Positions 44,110-52,623 of a DNA stretch of 64,000 nucleotides are shown here, one piece after another. The stretch comes from Lujinxingia litoralis (lineage in GTDB: Bacteria; Myxococcota_A; Bradymonadia; Bradymonadales; Bradymonadaceae), in contig NZ_QHKO01000004.1 of the NCBI RefSeq assembly GCF_003260125.1, forward strand, positions 62,001-126,000, read 5' to 3'. The notes under the pieces are model-generated. The model was not told the origin of the DNA, searched no databases, and saw nothing but the letters and a program-made list of their open reading frames with translations. Made by a program: the position numbers and the translations under genes. Numbering within the stretch: the first letter of the stretch is position 1; the number at the start of each line of letters is the position of its first letter.

Positions 44110-44844
44110 ATGCGCCACCTCACCCGAGCCACCGCCGCGCTGGCCGCCACCGTCACCCTCTTTCTGACCGCCACCGCCGCCGCGCAGCAACCCGCTGAGC
44201 CCTCTCCCAACCACGCCAGCGCCACCACGACCGGCCCGGACGTCACCATCTCCGACACCAACGAGCTGGGGTTTAACCTGGGCACCCTGGACATGACCCT
44301 CTCCGGCGGGCTCAGCTCCGGGCTCTACCTCTTTTTGGAGCCGGGCGCCGAGTTCGGCCTCATCCCCCTGGGAGAAGGCATGACCCTGGGCATCGGTGCC
44401 ACGGTGAACATGGGCTACTGCATCCTCTGCCCCGCGGTGACCGCGCTGACCCCGCTCAACGTCAGCGCCTGGTACGCCAACCCCCTGGGTCGGGCCACCC
44501 TGCACTTCGACGCCCTGGCCAAAGCCTTCGATCTTCGCCAGCTCGACGCCTACGTGGGGCTCACCGCCGGGCCCTCTTTCTACAGCTTCGATCTCTCGCT
44601 CGATAATGACCCGGCCCGGGGCTCCTTCAGCGAGACGACCTTCCTGATCGGCCCCCTGGCGGGCGCGCGCTTCCGGATCAGTGAGGACAACGGATTTTTC
44701 TTCTTCGCTGAGGCCCGCATCCTGGCCGAGTTTGGCTACAGCACCATCACCCTCACCGACAGCAACGGCACCGTGTACACCCAGGACGACGCTGTTGGCC
44801 GCGGCGGGCTCGACTGGGTCGGCGGGCTGGGGCTGCGCCTCTGA
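44110..44844 (+). CDS. Predicted outer-membrane beta-barrel protein
   Basis: 244 residues with a signal peptide ending TATAAAQQ. After a Thr/Pro/Ser-rich linker the protein shows alternating strands (GFNLGTLDMTLSGGLSSG, YANPLGRATLHFDAL, DAYVGLTAGPSFYSFDLSL) and ends GGLGLRL, consistent with an eight-stranded barrel. A Cys pair (GYCILCP) sits mid-chain. AAGGGGA precedes the ATG at eight bases and a promoter is visible upstream. Function unknown. Confidence 0.8.
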   Translation: MRHLTRATAALAATVTLFLTATAAAQQPAEPSPNHASATTTGPDVTISDTNELGFNLGTLDMTLSGGLSSGLYLFLEPGAEFGLIPLGEGMTLGIGATVNMGYCILCPAVTALTPLNVSAWYANPLGRATLHFDALAKAFDLRQLDAYVGLTAGPSFYSFDLSLDNDPARGSFSETTFLIGPLAGARFRISEDNGFFFFAEARILAEFGYSTITLTDSNGTVYTQDDAVGRGGLDWVGGLGLRL

Positions 44845-44860
44845 GCCTCCCGGGCCCGAC

Positions 44861-45670
44861 TCAGCCGGGGAGACCGGCGGCCAGGCGCAGCGCCTCGGCC
44901 GCCCCGTGGGCCCGCACCGCCGAGACCACCGGGTAGCGCTCCTGCAGCGCCGGATCGCCGTCGGCCATCACCCGCGGCCAGCCCACCACTTCGAGCATCG
45001 GCACATCTCCCTGGCTGTCGCCCACCGCCATCACCCGGGCCGGCGCCACCCCTAACAAGCGCGCCGCCCGCAGGGCGGCGCTGCCCTTGGAGACCCCGGC
45101 CCGCGTCACGCTCGCAAAGAGGCTCTCCGGCAGGGCCGGCGACGAGGCTCGCCCCACCTCGGTGCCCGAGGGATGCTGCGCGCAGGCCAGCTCGATCGCC
45201 TCCGGGGCCACGATCCAGTGCGCCCGCACCACCGACTCCTGCGCCAGCACCTTGAGCAGGTCGCGCTCCTGAACCTCCTGCCCCAGCACCTCGGCGTGAT
45301 GCGCGCAGCGCTCACAGACGCGATCCACAAAGATCGCGTGCGCGGTGTAGAGCTCCAGCGTCAGCCGGTGCAGGCGCGCATGCCGCACCAGCGCCTGCAA
45401 GGGCTCCGGGCCCAGCCCCTCACAATGCTGCACCTCGGCGCCCTCCCCCAGCATCAGCGCCCCGTTATGAAAGATATGCGGGGCGCTCTCGTCCAGCTGC
45501 CGGGCCACCTTCAACGCCACTCCGGTGGCCGCCCGGCCGGTGCACACGCCCAGGCGCACCCCGGCCTTCCGCGCCCGGCCGGCCGCCTCCCAGACCTCGT
45601 CTGCCACCTGCCCATCCGGGCCAATCACCGTGCCGTCCAGATCCAGGAGCACCAGATCGACTGCTCGCAT
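44861..45670 (-). CDS. HAD superfamily (Cof-type, IIB) phosphatase
   Basis: 269 residues, cytosolic. Motif I LVLLDLDGTVIGPDGQV, motif II GVCTGRAATG, motif III Lys in TRAGVSKGSAALRAA, motif IV VMAVGDSQGDVPML. The cap between motifs II and III is of the IIB type, with several Cys/His (CERCAHHAEVLG) that might bind metal. Such enzymes dephosphorylate sugar phosphates or cofactors. Its ATG overlaps the stop of the TPR gene upstream by one base (TAATG). Confidence 0.9.
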   Translation of the reverse strand: MRAVDLVLLDLDGTVIGPDGQVADEVWEAAGRARKAGVRLGVCTGRAATGVALKVARQLDESAPHIFHNGALMLGEGAEVQHCEGLGPEPLQALVRHARLHRLTLELYTAHAIFVDRVCERCAHHAEVLGQEVQERDLLKVLAQESVVRAHWIVAPEAIELACAQHPSGTEVGRASSPALPESLFASVTRAGVSKGSAALRAARLLGVAPARVMAVGDSQGDVPMLEVVGWPRVMADGDPALQERYPVVSAVRAHGAAEALRLAAGLPG

Positions 45671-46851
45671 TACTTACCTCCCAGACTCGGCCCCGACGTA
45701 CGCGCCGCGCTCAAGCCTTCGCCAAAGAGGAGCGCGCGGCTCAACGCCTCAAAGCGCCGCCGCTCCTCCAGATTGAGTTCCGAAAAAATCGCCTGTGTAT
45801 CAAAGAGCTGCAGCCCGAGCTTGCCGGCCACCACCCGCGCGGCCGGGCCCACCCGCTCCTCGTCCACGCCGTGGGCCGCGGCAATCCGCTGCGCGCTGGA
45901 GGGCACCCGCCAGTGCAGGCGCTCTACCAGCACGTGCACCGCCGCCGCCAGGCTCTCCGCCCCCAGATAATCGCCAAAGCGCTCGTGGCTGGCCTGCGCC
46001 CACAACCCCAGCGCGCTCTCGCTCAACTCCAGCCCCCGCTCCTCCCCACCGAGCACGTCCAGAAGATGGCCCAGCGCCCGGGGAAACTGCCGGGGCGCAA
46101 GCCCGGTCGGCCCCCGGCGCTGACGCCCGTCAAGCACCACCTCAAAGCGCTGCCGCAGCTGCAGGTTCACCTCCCGGGCCCGCGCCTCCACATCGCCCAC
46201 CCGCACCGAGCGCCTGATCAGGCGCTCCCGCAGCAGGTAGCGCGCCGATGGCGAGCGCCGCACCACCATCGAGCTGGCCGCCTGCGCCACCACTCGCCCC
46301 AGCTCCTTGAGCACCTGTAAACTCTCCAGCCAGCGCTCATTCTCCTGATAAACCCGGGCCAGACCGTCGAGGATCCAGGGGTTGCCCAGATCCCGATCCA
46401 GCGCCCCCAGCAACATGCTCACCGCCGGGGCCGGCTGACCGCCGGCGCGCAACGCGCAGGCCCCGCTGCGCAAAAACTCCGCGGCGTCATGCGCCTCCTC
46501 CGCCTCGACGAAGGCCTCCATAAAACGCAGCACCGCCCGCCAGGGCGCGCCCCGCAACAGCGCCACGTGCCCCAGCGCGTAGCTCAAATGCGGATCGTCG
46601 GCATCACGCTCCCGCGCCCGCTCCAACCACTGCTCCGAGCGCGTCAGATCGCCCTCCAGCAAATAGAGATACCCCAGATACGTCGCACAGCGCGCCAGCC
46701 CCACCGGATCGTCGAGCTCCTCAAAGAGCCGACACAGATAACCAATCGCCTCGTCGTGGCGCTGGCTCTCAATGAGCCCGTCCACCCGAACCTCCAGCCA
46801 TTGCCGCCGATCAATGACCTGGCCACCGTCCACCGGTTCTTGCTCACTCAT
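45670..46851 (-). CDS. TPR-repeat protein of unknown function
   Basis: 393 residues; ATG at 46851 follows GAGGA at eight bases. Residues about 20-170 form four or five tetratricopeptide-like helix pairs (DEAIGYLCRLFEELDDPVGLA, ARCATYLGYLYLLEGDLTRSE, HLSYALGHVALLRGAPWRAV). The C-terminal half (RRGPTGLAPRQFPRALGHLL, ESLAAAVHVLVERLHWRVP) is helical and reminiscent of cytosolic scaffold proteins. No signal peptide. Co-translated with a HAD phosphatase and divergent from recN. The partner is unknown. Confidence 0.82.
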   Translation of the reverse strand: MSEQEPVDGGQVIDRRQWLEVRVDGLIESQRHDEAIGYLCRLFEELDDPVGLARCATYLGYLYLLEGDLTRSEQWLERARERDADDPHLSYALGHVALLRGAPWRAVLRFMEAFVEAEEAHDAAEFLRSGACALRAGGQPAPAVSMLLGALDRDLGNPWILDGLARVYQENERWLESLQVLKELGRVVAQAASSMVVRRSPSARYLLRERLIRRSVRVGDVEARAREVNLQLRQRFEVVLDGRQRRGPTGLAPRQFPRALGHLLDVLGGEERGLELSESALGLWAQASHERFGDYLGAESLAAAVHVLVERLHWRVPSSAQRIAAAHGVDEERVGPAARVVAGKLGLQLFDTQAIFSELNLEERRRFEALSRALLFGEGLSAARTSGPSLGGK

Positions 46852-46950
46852 CAGGCATCCTCGTCTCTGCGTTGCCCCCAAAGCACCCCGCTCACCCCGC
46901 GTATCTGCAGCGTCTTCCACCTTAGCAAAGAGTCTTTCCAACCTCTTCTC

Positions 46951-46980
46951 TGCGCGCTCAGGTTGAAACCTGCGCGCAGG
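46951..46980. promoter_or_regulatory. Large dyad between the TPR gene and recN
   Basis: TGCGCGC (46951-46957) and GCGCGCA (46972-46978) flank AGGTT-GA-AACCT (46960-46971), giving 12 symmetric base pairs with a 2-base asymmetry. The right end also forms a perfect 12-bp palindrome CCTGCGCGCAGG (46969-46980). It sits in the 248-bp divergent promoter region, about 100 bp from the TPR start and 120 bp from recN. Operator or transcript hairpin. Confidence 0.45.
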
Positions 46981-47099
46981 TGCATTATTTCCTGAACCTA
47001 TGCGCAGGCAGGGGCGCCAAAGCGCTTGCATGTTGATCGACTGGATACTGTGCCCGGCGTCGGGCGCGCTCTTGACCAACCTTTTCCGGGGGCCTGGCC

Positions 47100-48809
47100 A
47101 TGCTCACCCACCTCGTCATCCGAAACTTCGCCATCATCGAACACCTCGAGATCCCCGTCCGCCCGGGCTTCACCGTGCTCACCGGCGAAACCGGCGCCGG
47201 CAAATCGATCATCATCGACGCGCTCAACCTCCTGCTGGGCGGACGCGCCAGCACCGAGGTCATTCGCACCGATGAAGACGAAGCCATCGTCCAGGGCGTC
47301 TTTGAGCCCTCGGCGATCACCGCCGAGCGCCTGCGCCAGCGTCTGGCCGAACAGGGCATCGACTTTGAGGGCCAACTCATCATCCGGCGCATCCTCAGCC
47401 GCTCCGGACGAAACAAGGTCTTCGTCAACGGCAGCCTCACCACCCTGGCCAACCTGGCCTCCCTGGCCCGCGGCCTGGTCGACATCAGCGGGCAGCACGA
47501 ACACTACAGCCTGCTGCGCGCCGATGAGCACATCGGCCTCCTCGACGCCTTCGCCGGCCTCTCCGAGCAGGTCGCCACGATGGGAGCGGCCTACAGCCAG
47601 GTCAACACCCTGAAACGCGAGCTCAAAGCGCTGCACGAAAACGTGCGCGACCGCCTCCACCGCGCCGACTTTTTGCGCTTCCAGCTTGTCGAGATCGACG
47701 CCGCCGAGTTGGAACCCGGCGAGGAAGAAAAGCACGAGGCCGAAGTCGACCGCCTGCGTTACGCCGAGAAGATCAACGACGCGGTGCGCTCCGCCCTGCG
47801 CCACACCTACGCCGGCCAGGACTCCGCAGTGGAGCGCCTGGGCGAAGCCGTCGACGCCCTCAAGCGCGCCGCCCGCTACGACACGCGCCTGGAGGGCCTG
47901 GCCCAGCGCCTGGATGAGGCCCGCATCGCCGCCGAAGAGACCGCCCGCGACCTCCAGGATCAGGACCTCGACATCGACGCCGACCCGGGACGCCTGGACA
48001 CCGTGATCGAACGCCTGGAAGTCATCAAGAAACTGCGCCAGAAGTACGGCCAGGACATCCCCGCCATCCTGGAAAACGCCGCCCACATGCGCGAGGAGCT
48101 CCACCGCCTGGACAACGCCGAGGAACACGGCCACGAACTCGAAGCGCGCCTGGAAAAGGCCCGCCAGAAGGCCTGGGTCATCGCCCGTAAACTCAGCCAG
48201 GCTCGCCGCGAGGCCGCCGTCGAACTGCGCCGCCGCGTCGAAGCCGAGCTCGGCGACCTCAACATGGCCCGCACCCAGTTCGTCCCCCACTTTTCCCCGG
48301 CCGAACTCCCGCCCACCCAGGCCAGCGAGGCCGACGCCGCCATCACCCTGGATGCCCGCGGCTTTGATCGCCTGGAGTTCTTGCTCGCTCCCAACGTCGG
48401 CGAAGAGCCGCGCCCCATGGCCAAAATCGCCAGCGGCGGCGAACTCTCCCGGATCATGCTCGCCATCAAGACCGTGCTCGCCGAACGCGACACCATCGAC
48501 ACCTACGTCTTCGACGAAGTCGACACCGGCATCGGCGGTGCCACCGCCGATGTGGTCGGCGCCAAGATTCAACACGCCGCCCGCGACCATCAGGTGCTCT
48601 GCATCACCCACCTGGCCTCGATCGCCTCGCGCAGCGACCACCACTACGTCGTCGAAAAGATGCTCGTCGACGAGCGCACCCAGTCGATCATTCGCCCCTT
48701 AAGCGAAGAGGAACGCATCGACGAGGTCGCCCGCATGCTCGGGGGCGCCCGCGTGACCACCACCACCCGCGACGCCGCCCGCGAGCTCCTCACCCAGCAG
48801 GCCCGCTGA
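47100..48809 (+). CDS. recN: DNA repair protein RecN
   Basis: SMC-like ATPase acting early in double-strand break repair. 569 residues. Walker A TGETGAGKSIIIDALNLLLG near residue 30, two long coiled-coil stretches (about 155-215 and 280-370), signature ASGGELSRIMLAIK and Walker B VFDEVDTGIGGATADVVG near 472, ending with the D-loop/H-loop QVLCITHLASIAS. Full length for the family. Followed by a strong terminator, so monocistronic. No clear LexA box was found in the upstream spacer. Confidence 0.97.
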   Translation: MLTHLVIRNFAIIEHLEIPVRPGFTVLTGETGAGKSIIIDALNLLLGGRASTEVIRTDEDEAIVQGVFEPSAITAERLRQRLAEQGIDFEGQLIIRRILSRSGRNKVFVNGSLTTLANLASLARGLVDISGQHEHYSLLRADEHIGLLDAFAGLSEQVATMGAAYSQVNTLKRELKALHENVRDRLHRADFLRFQLVEIDAAELEPGEEEKHEAEVDRLRYAEKINDAVRSALRHTYAGQDSAVERLGEAVDALKRAARYDTRLEGLAQRLDEARIAAEETARDLQDQDLDIDADPGRLDTVIERLEVIKKLRQKYGQDIPAILENAAHMREELHRLDNAEEHGHELEARLEKARQKAWVIARKLSQARREAAVELRRRVEAELGDLNMARTQFVPHFSPAELPPTQASEADAAITLDARGFDRLEFLLAPNVGEEPRPMAKIASGGELSRIMLAIKTVLAERDTIDTYVFDEVDTGIGGATADVVGAKIQHAARDHQVLCITHLASIASRSDHHYVVEKMLVDERTQSIIRPLSEEERIDEVARMLGGARVTTTTRDAARELLTQQAR

Positions 48810-48841
48810 CGCGGGCTGACGCCCGCGCTTTCTCCGCCCCC

Positions 48842-48876
48842 AAAAAAAACGCGCCCCAAAAGGGCGCGTTTTTTTA
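48842..48876. terminator. Bidirectional terminator
   Basis: ACGCGCCC / GGGCGCGT stem with eight A before and seven T after. Serves recN on the plus strand and the AbgT-family gene on the minus strand. Confidence 0.93.
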
Positions 48877-48916
48877 TACCTGCGAAACGTCTCCGCCCCC
48901 CCGGGCCATCCGGGGC

Positions 48917-50497
48917 TCAACCCCCGGGCAGCACATAGGTCGCCGAGACGCCCGGCCCCAGCGGCAGACCCAACTGCAACCAGACGATCAAGAGCACCGT
49001 CCAGGCAATCCCCAGCGCCACCGAGTAGGGAAGCATCGTCGTGAGAATCGTCCCCATCTTAATGTCGCGCACATAACGCTGGGCAAACACGATGATGATC
49101 GGCAGGTAGGGCATCAGCGGGGTGATGATATTGGTGATGGAATCGCCCACCCGGTAGGCCGCCTGCACCACCTCGGGGCTAAAGCCCATCATCATCATCA
49201 TCGGCACAAAGATCGGCGCCATAAACGCCCACTTCGCGCTGGCGCTCCCGACAAAGAGGTTCATCAGCGCCGACACCCCCAGAAATGCCAGCAAGAGAGG
49301 CATCCCGGTCAGCCCCACCGCCTCCAGCCCCTGGGCGCCGCGCACCGCGGTGATCGCCCCGAGGTTCGTCCAGTTGAAGTAGGCCACGAACTGCCCGGCG
49401 ATAAATGCCAACACCACATAGGCTCCCATCGTGCCCATGGTGTCGCTGGCCATCTTGGCCACGTCCTTATCGCTCTTAATCGACTTCATCACCACGCCGT
49501 AGACGATGCCCGGGAACACAAAGAGCAGCGCGATCAAGACCTCCACCGCCTCAAAATAGGAATGCAGCGCCGAGACCGCCGGCTCCCCGGGTTCCACCAC
49601 ATCGCGCAGCGGCGATCCCGACCAGATGCCCAGAAACGCGATCCCCGCGGCCACCACCCCGCCCACCGCCAGCGCGATGAAGAAGGCCCGACGCTCCTCG
49701 GCCCCCGGCTCCTCCGGCGCGTCCTTACCTCCGTACTCATCGCTGGCCTGGGAGGGGTCCCACTTCCCGAGCATCGGCTCCACGATCTTGGTCGTCACCC
49801 AGGTGCAGACCACGGTGACCAGGATCGTCGACACCACCAAAAAGTAGTAGTTGGCCGTGGCGTTGACCGCGTAGCCCGGGTCCAGCGTCTCGGCGGCCTG
49901 ACCGGTGAGCCTGGCCAGCATCGGGTCCAGACCGGTGATCAACAGGTTGGCGCTGAAGCCGCCGGAGACCCCGGCATAGGCCGCGGCCAGCCCGGCGATC
50001 GGGTGGCGCCCCAACCCGGCGAAGAGCAGCGCCCCCAGCGGGGTCAGCACCACGTAGCCGGCGTCGGCCACCATCGAGCTCATCACGCAGGCAAAGACCA
50101 GGGTTGCCGTGATCATGCTCTTGGGCACCGAGGCCACCAACACCCGCAGCCCCATCGTGATAAAGCCGGTGCGCTCGGCGATGCCGATCCCCAGCATCAC
50201 CGTGAGCACCGGCCCCAGGGGCGCAAAGCCCATGAAGTTGTCGATCGCGCTCAAAAACATCCACCGGATGCCCTCCCAGCTCAGCAGGCTCTGCACCTCC
50301 ATCAGCTTGAGCTCCCCGGAGGTCTGCCGAACCTCGGCGCTGGCGCCGGCCAAAAGCGCCGAGAGGACCACGACCAGCCCGGCCATGATCACAAAGAGCG
50401 TCAGCGGATCGGGGAGGCGGTTGCCCACCCTCGCGATCTTCTCAAGGGTGCGTACCGCCAGGTTCGGGCGCTCTTCGGGTGCGGGGGATGCGGACAT
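48917..50497 (-). CDS. AbgT family transporter
   Basis: 526-residue inner-membrane protein with about eleven to thirteen hydrophobic segments. The family pattern is clear: N-terminal NRLPDPLTLFVIMAGLVVVL, DNFMGFAPLGPVLTVMLGIG, VMSSMVADAGYVVLTPLGAL, then the re-entrant segments SGGFSANLLITGLDPMLA and FVGSASAKWAFMAPIFVPMM, and GDSITNIITPLMPYLPIII. E. coli AbgT imports p-aminobenzoyl-glutamate; other members export sulfonamides. No aminobenzoyl-glutamate hydrolase genes lie beside it, so substrate and direction are open. It follows an M23 peptidase gene by 42 bp on the same strand. Confidence 0.93.
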   Translation of the reverse strand: MSASPAPEERPNLAVRTLEKIARVGNRLPDPLTLFVIMAGLVVVLSALLAGASAEVRQTSGELKLMEVQSLLSWEGIRWMFLSAIDNFMGFAPLGPVLTVMLGIGIAERTGFITMGLRVLVASVPKSMITATLVFACVMSSMVADAGYVVLTPLGALLFAGLGRHPIAGLAAAYAGVSGGFSANLLITGLDPMLARLTGQAAETLDPGYAVNATANYYFLVVSTILVTVVCTWVTTKIVEPMLGKWDPSQASDEYGGKDAPEEPGAEERRAFFIALAVGGVVAAGIAFLGIWSGSPLRDVVEPGEPAVSALHSYFEAVEVLIALLFVFPGIVYGVVMKSIKSDKDVAKMASDTMGTMGAYVVLAFIAGQFVAYFNWTNLGAITAVRGAQGLEAVGLTGMPLLLAFLGVSALMNLFVGSASAKWAFMAPIFVPMMMMMGFSPEVVQAAYRVGDSITNIITPLMPYLPIIIVFAQRYVRDIKMGTILTTMLPYSVALGIAWTVLLIVWLQLGLPLGPGVSATYVLPGG

Positions 50498-50539
50498 CGG
50501 GCTCTCGTCGTTTCGCGAAATAAGTTTTCAGACAACGCC

Positions 50540-52003
50540 TCAGTTGGCGCTCTCAATCGTGTCGGGAGTCTCATCAGGAGACACGGCCGTACGGGCCAGC
50601 GCCTGGGGCACGGCCTGCTTAAGCGTGTCCATCAAACGCTGGCGCCAGGGCCCCACCGTCTCCTGCTGAAAACTGGCCAGCGCCGCTCCCTTCAGCGCCT
50701 CCCCTTTGGCGGTGTCCACCGAGAGGGGATCGATATGCTGGCCATTCTGCAACATCTCATAATGGAGGTGCGGGCCGGTGGAGCGACCGGTATTGCCGCT
50801 GCGCGCCACGATCTGACCGCGGGTCACCTTGACCCCGGAGCGAATGCCCCGGCCGAACCCGTCCAGGTGCGCAAATCGGGTCTCAAAGCCCCCGCTATGC
50901 TTGACGATCAACAGGTTGCCGTAGCCGCCGCGCCGCCCGGCAAAGCTAACCCGCCCGTCGGCCACCGCCTGCACCGGCGTGCCGATCGGCGCGCCGTAAT
51001 CCACCCCGCGGTGCATGCGCGTGCCCCCCAGCACCGGGTGCACCCGCCGACCATAACGACTGGTCACCCGCGTAAAGGGCAGCGGACTACGCAAGAACTG
51101 CCGCTGCAGGCTCTCCCCCTCTTCATCAAAGTACCCGGGCTCCTCGCCACGCTCCTCATCGTAGAACGCCCAGTAATTGCCGCGCTCCCCCATGTACTTC
51201 GCCGCGATCAGCCGTCCGTAACGCAGGTACTCCCCGTTGAGGTACACCTTCTCCACGATCAACGCGAAGTGGTCTCCCTGACGCGTCTCGGTGTTGAAGT
51301 CGATCGTGTACTGAAAGACCTCCATAAAGCGGTGGGCCAGCGCGCCGCTCTCCCCGGTGGCCTCCAGCGCCAGCCAGAAGCTGGAGTTGATGGTCCCGGC
51401 CACCGCCTCGTGGCGCACCTCGATGGGCACCTCTTCCTGCGCGCTCACGTAGCTGCCGTCATCCTGGCGCCGGGTCACCCAGATGTCTTCGGGAGAAGTC
51501 TGATAGCGAAATTCGACGATCTCGCCAGCATCATCGGTCTGCACCCGCCACTGATCCCCGGGGCGGCTGCGCCGAAAATCAAACTCCTTCTCGGTGGCGC
51601 TCACCACCTTATGGATCGCTCCGGCCGAAAGATTGCGCCGCTGCAGGCTCAAAAACACCGACTCGTTGGGCTTGATCTCCCCGGCCAGCGTCGCGGCTCG
51701 CCCCTCTTCAAAGCTGGCGGTGAGCGCGCTCTTCTCGGCGCGGGCTTCCACCATCGCTTCGGCCTGCCCGTTGTTGAGCCCCTCCTGTGCCAGCGCCAAC
51801 GCGCTGTCCACCCGCATGTAGGCCTCGGCCATCGTCGCGCTGCGCGCCAGGGCCACCGGGTCGGGCTCGTCCTCCTTCCCGAGCATCATGTAGAGCAACA
51901 CCCCCACGGCCAGCGCCCCCAACACCAGCGCCGGCCAGGGCCGCTTGCGCCGGCGCCGACGTGGGTAGAGCAACAGATCCTGCTTCGGCCAACGACCTCG
52001 CAT
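50540..52003 (-). CDS. M23 family peptidoglycan metallo-endopeptidase
   Basis: 487 residues. A basic N-terminus (PRRRRRKRPWP) and one transmembrane helix anchor it to the inner membrane, with the bulk in the periplasm. Residues about 100-290 are an OapA/LysM-like stalk of beta type, followed by the M23 domain: RYGRRVHPVLGGTRMHRGVDY (zinc His and Asp), GYGNLLIVKHSGGFETRFAHL and STGPHLHYEML. All three zinc ligands are present, so it should be active on cross-links. This layout matches MepM/YebA-type elongation endopeptidases. GAGG stands before the ATG. Confidence 0.93.
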   Translation of the reverse strand: MRGRWPKQDLLLYPRRRRRKRPWPALVLGALAVGVLLYMMLGKEDEPDPVALARSATMAEAYMRVDSALALAQEGLNNGQAEAMVEARAEKSALTASFEEGRAATLAGEIKPNESVFLSLQRRNLSAGAIHKVVSATEKEFDFRRSRPGDQWRVQTDDAGEIVEFRYQTSPEDIWVTRRQDDGSYVSAQEEVPIEVRHEAVAGTINSSFWLALEATGESGALAHRFMEVFQYTIDFNTETRQGDHFALIVEKVYLNGEYLRYGRLIAAKYMGERGNYWAFYDEERGEEPGYFDEEGESLQRQFLRSPLPFTRVTSRYGRRVHPVLGGTRMHRGVDYGAPIGTPVQAVADGRVSFAGRRGGYGNLLIVKHSGGFETRFAHLDGFGRGIRSGVKVTRGQIVARSGNTGRSTGPHLHYEMLQNGQHIDPLSVDTAKGEALKGAALASFQQETVGPWRQRLMDTLKQAVPQALARTAVSPDETPDTIESAN

Positions 52004-52306
52004 ACGTCCTCAATCTCGAGCATACGCCCGGCGGCATCGTCCAAGATCGCACCAGGCTTTTTAGAAAACTGCCACACCTTCACCGCAGAGCCGCGCAGCG
52101 TCAAGGCGATCGACGGCCACAGCGCGGGGATAAGCCCCCGGGCAGCGTGCTTAAGCGGCGAGTGTCTGGAGTGGATTTCAGCGCCAGATATTCCGGCCTT
52201 CTCTGCGCGCCGCGCCGGCTCACGACGAGCCATGCCCCCTTAAGCCGCCTGGACGGCGCGCCAGACACCATCCCCGATCCCTCAAAATCCGCTAAAATCA
52301 GAAAAA

Positions 52307-52435
52307 AAGCCATCCACTGTGCCAACTTGTCACGACGAACTGGGGGACGAAGCCATCCACTGTGCCAACTTGTCACGACGAGCTGGGGGGCAAAGCCATC
52401 CACTGTGCCAACTTGTCACGACGAGCTAGGGGGCG
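52307..52435. repeat. Three 43-bp tandem repeats
   Basis: Copies start at 52307, 52350 and 52393, each beginning AAGCCATCCACTGTGCCAAC and continuing TTGTCACGACGARCT with a G-run. They are nearly identical, differing at about three positions, and a broken fourth start (AAGGCC, then AATGCCAAA) follows. It looks like a young minisatellite upstream of the AsmA-GT51 gene. The unit length resembles that of the 13.3-kb array, but the sequence is unrelated and lacks a clear hairpin. Confidence 0.85.
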
Positions 52436-52544
52436 AAGGCCTCGAGAATGCCAAAGCGCCGGGTTTTTGACGATTTGAGGCGATGGCGGATGCCCCTCGC
52501 TCCGGGCGCCGGCTGTGTCAGGTTGTGAAATCCCGGACAAAACG

Positions 52545-52573
52545 TTGACAACTCACCACCGGTTGGGGCTAAT
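52545..52573 (+). promoter_or_regulatory. Sigma-70 type promoter of the AsmA-GT51 gene
   Basis: Perfect -35 TTGACA (52545-52550), 17-bp spacer, -10 GCTAAT (52568-52573), about 50 bp upstream of the TTG start at 52624. One of the best promoter matches in the window. Confidence 0.65.
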
Positions 52574-52623
52574 CGGCCCGGGAAAGCGCTGTAGAATACT
52601 GAACGGACTGTGCAGGAGACCGG

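Larger units (their letters stand above)
52004..52623. other. Intergenic region with tandem repeats and promoter
   Basis: 620 bp between divergent cell-wall genes. The left third (52004-52300) shows no feature I can name, only an A-rich stretch near 52285-52308. Then come three 43-bp tandem repeats (52307-52435) and a promoter (52545-52573). Reverse-strand open frames across the repeats have no ribosome-binding site. Confidence 0.5.

Noticed and set aside
46852..47099. LexA (SOS) box upstream of recN
   Set aside because: I looked for CTG-N10-CAG and related forms; only poor partial matches were found.
52101..52403. Reverse-strand 100-codon frame across the 43-bp repeats
   Set aside because: Starts inside a repeat at a GTG without a ribosome-binding site; the 43-bp period shifts the frame from copy to copy.
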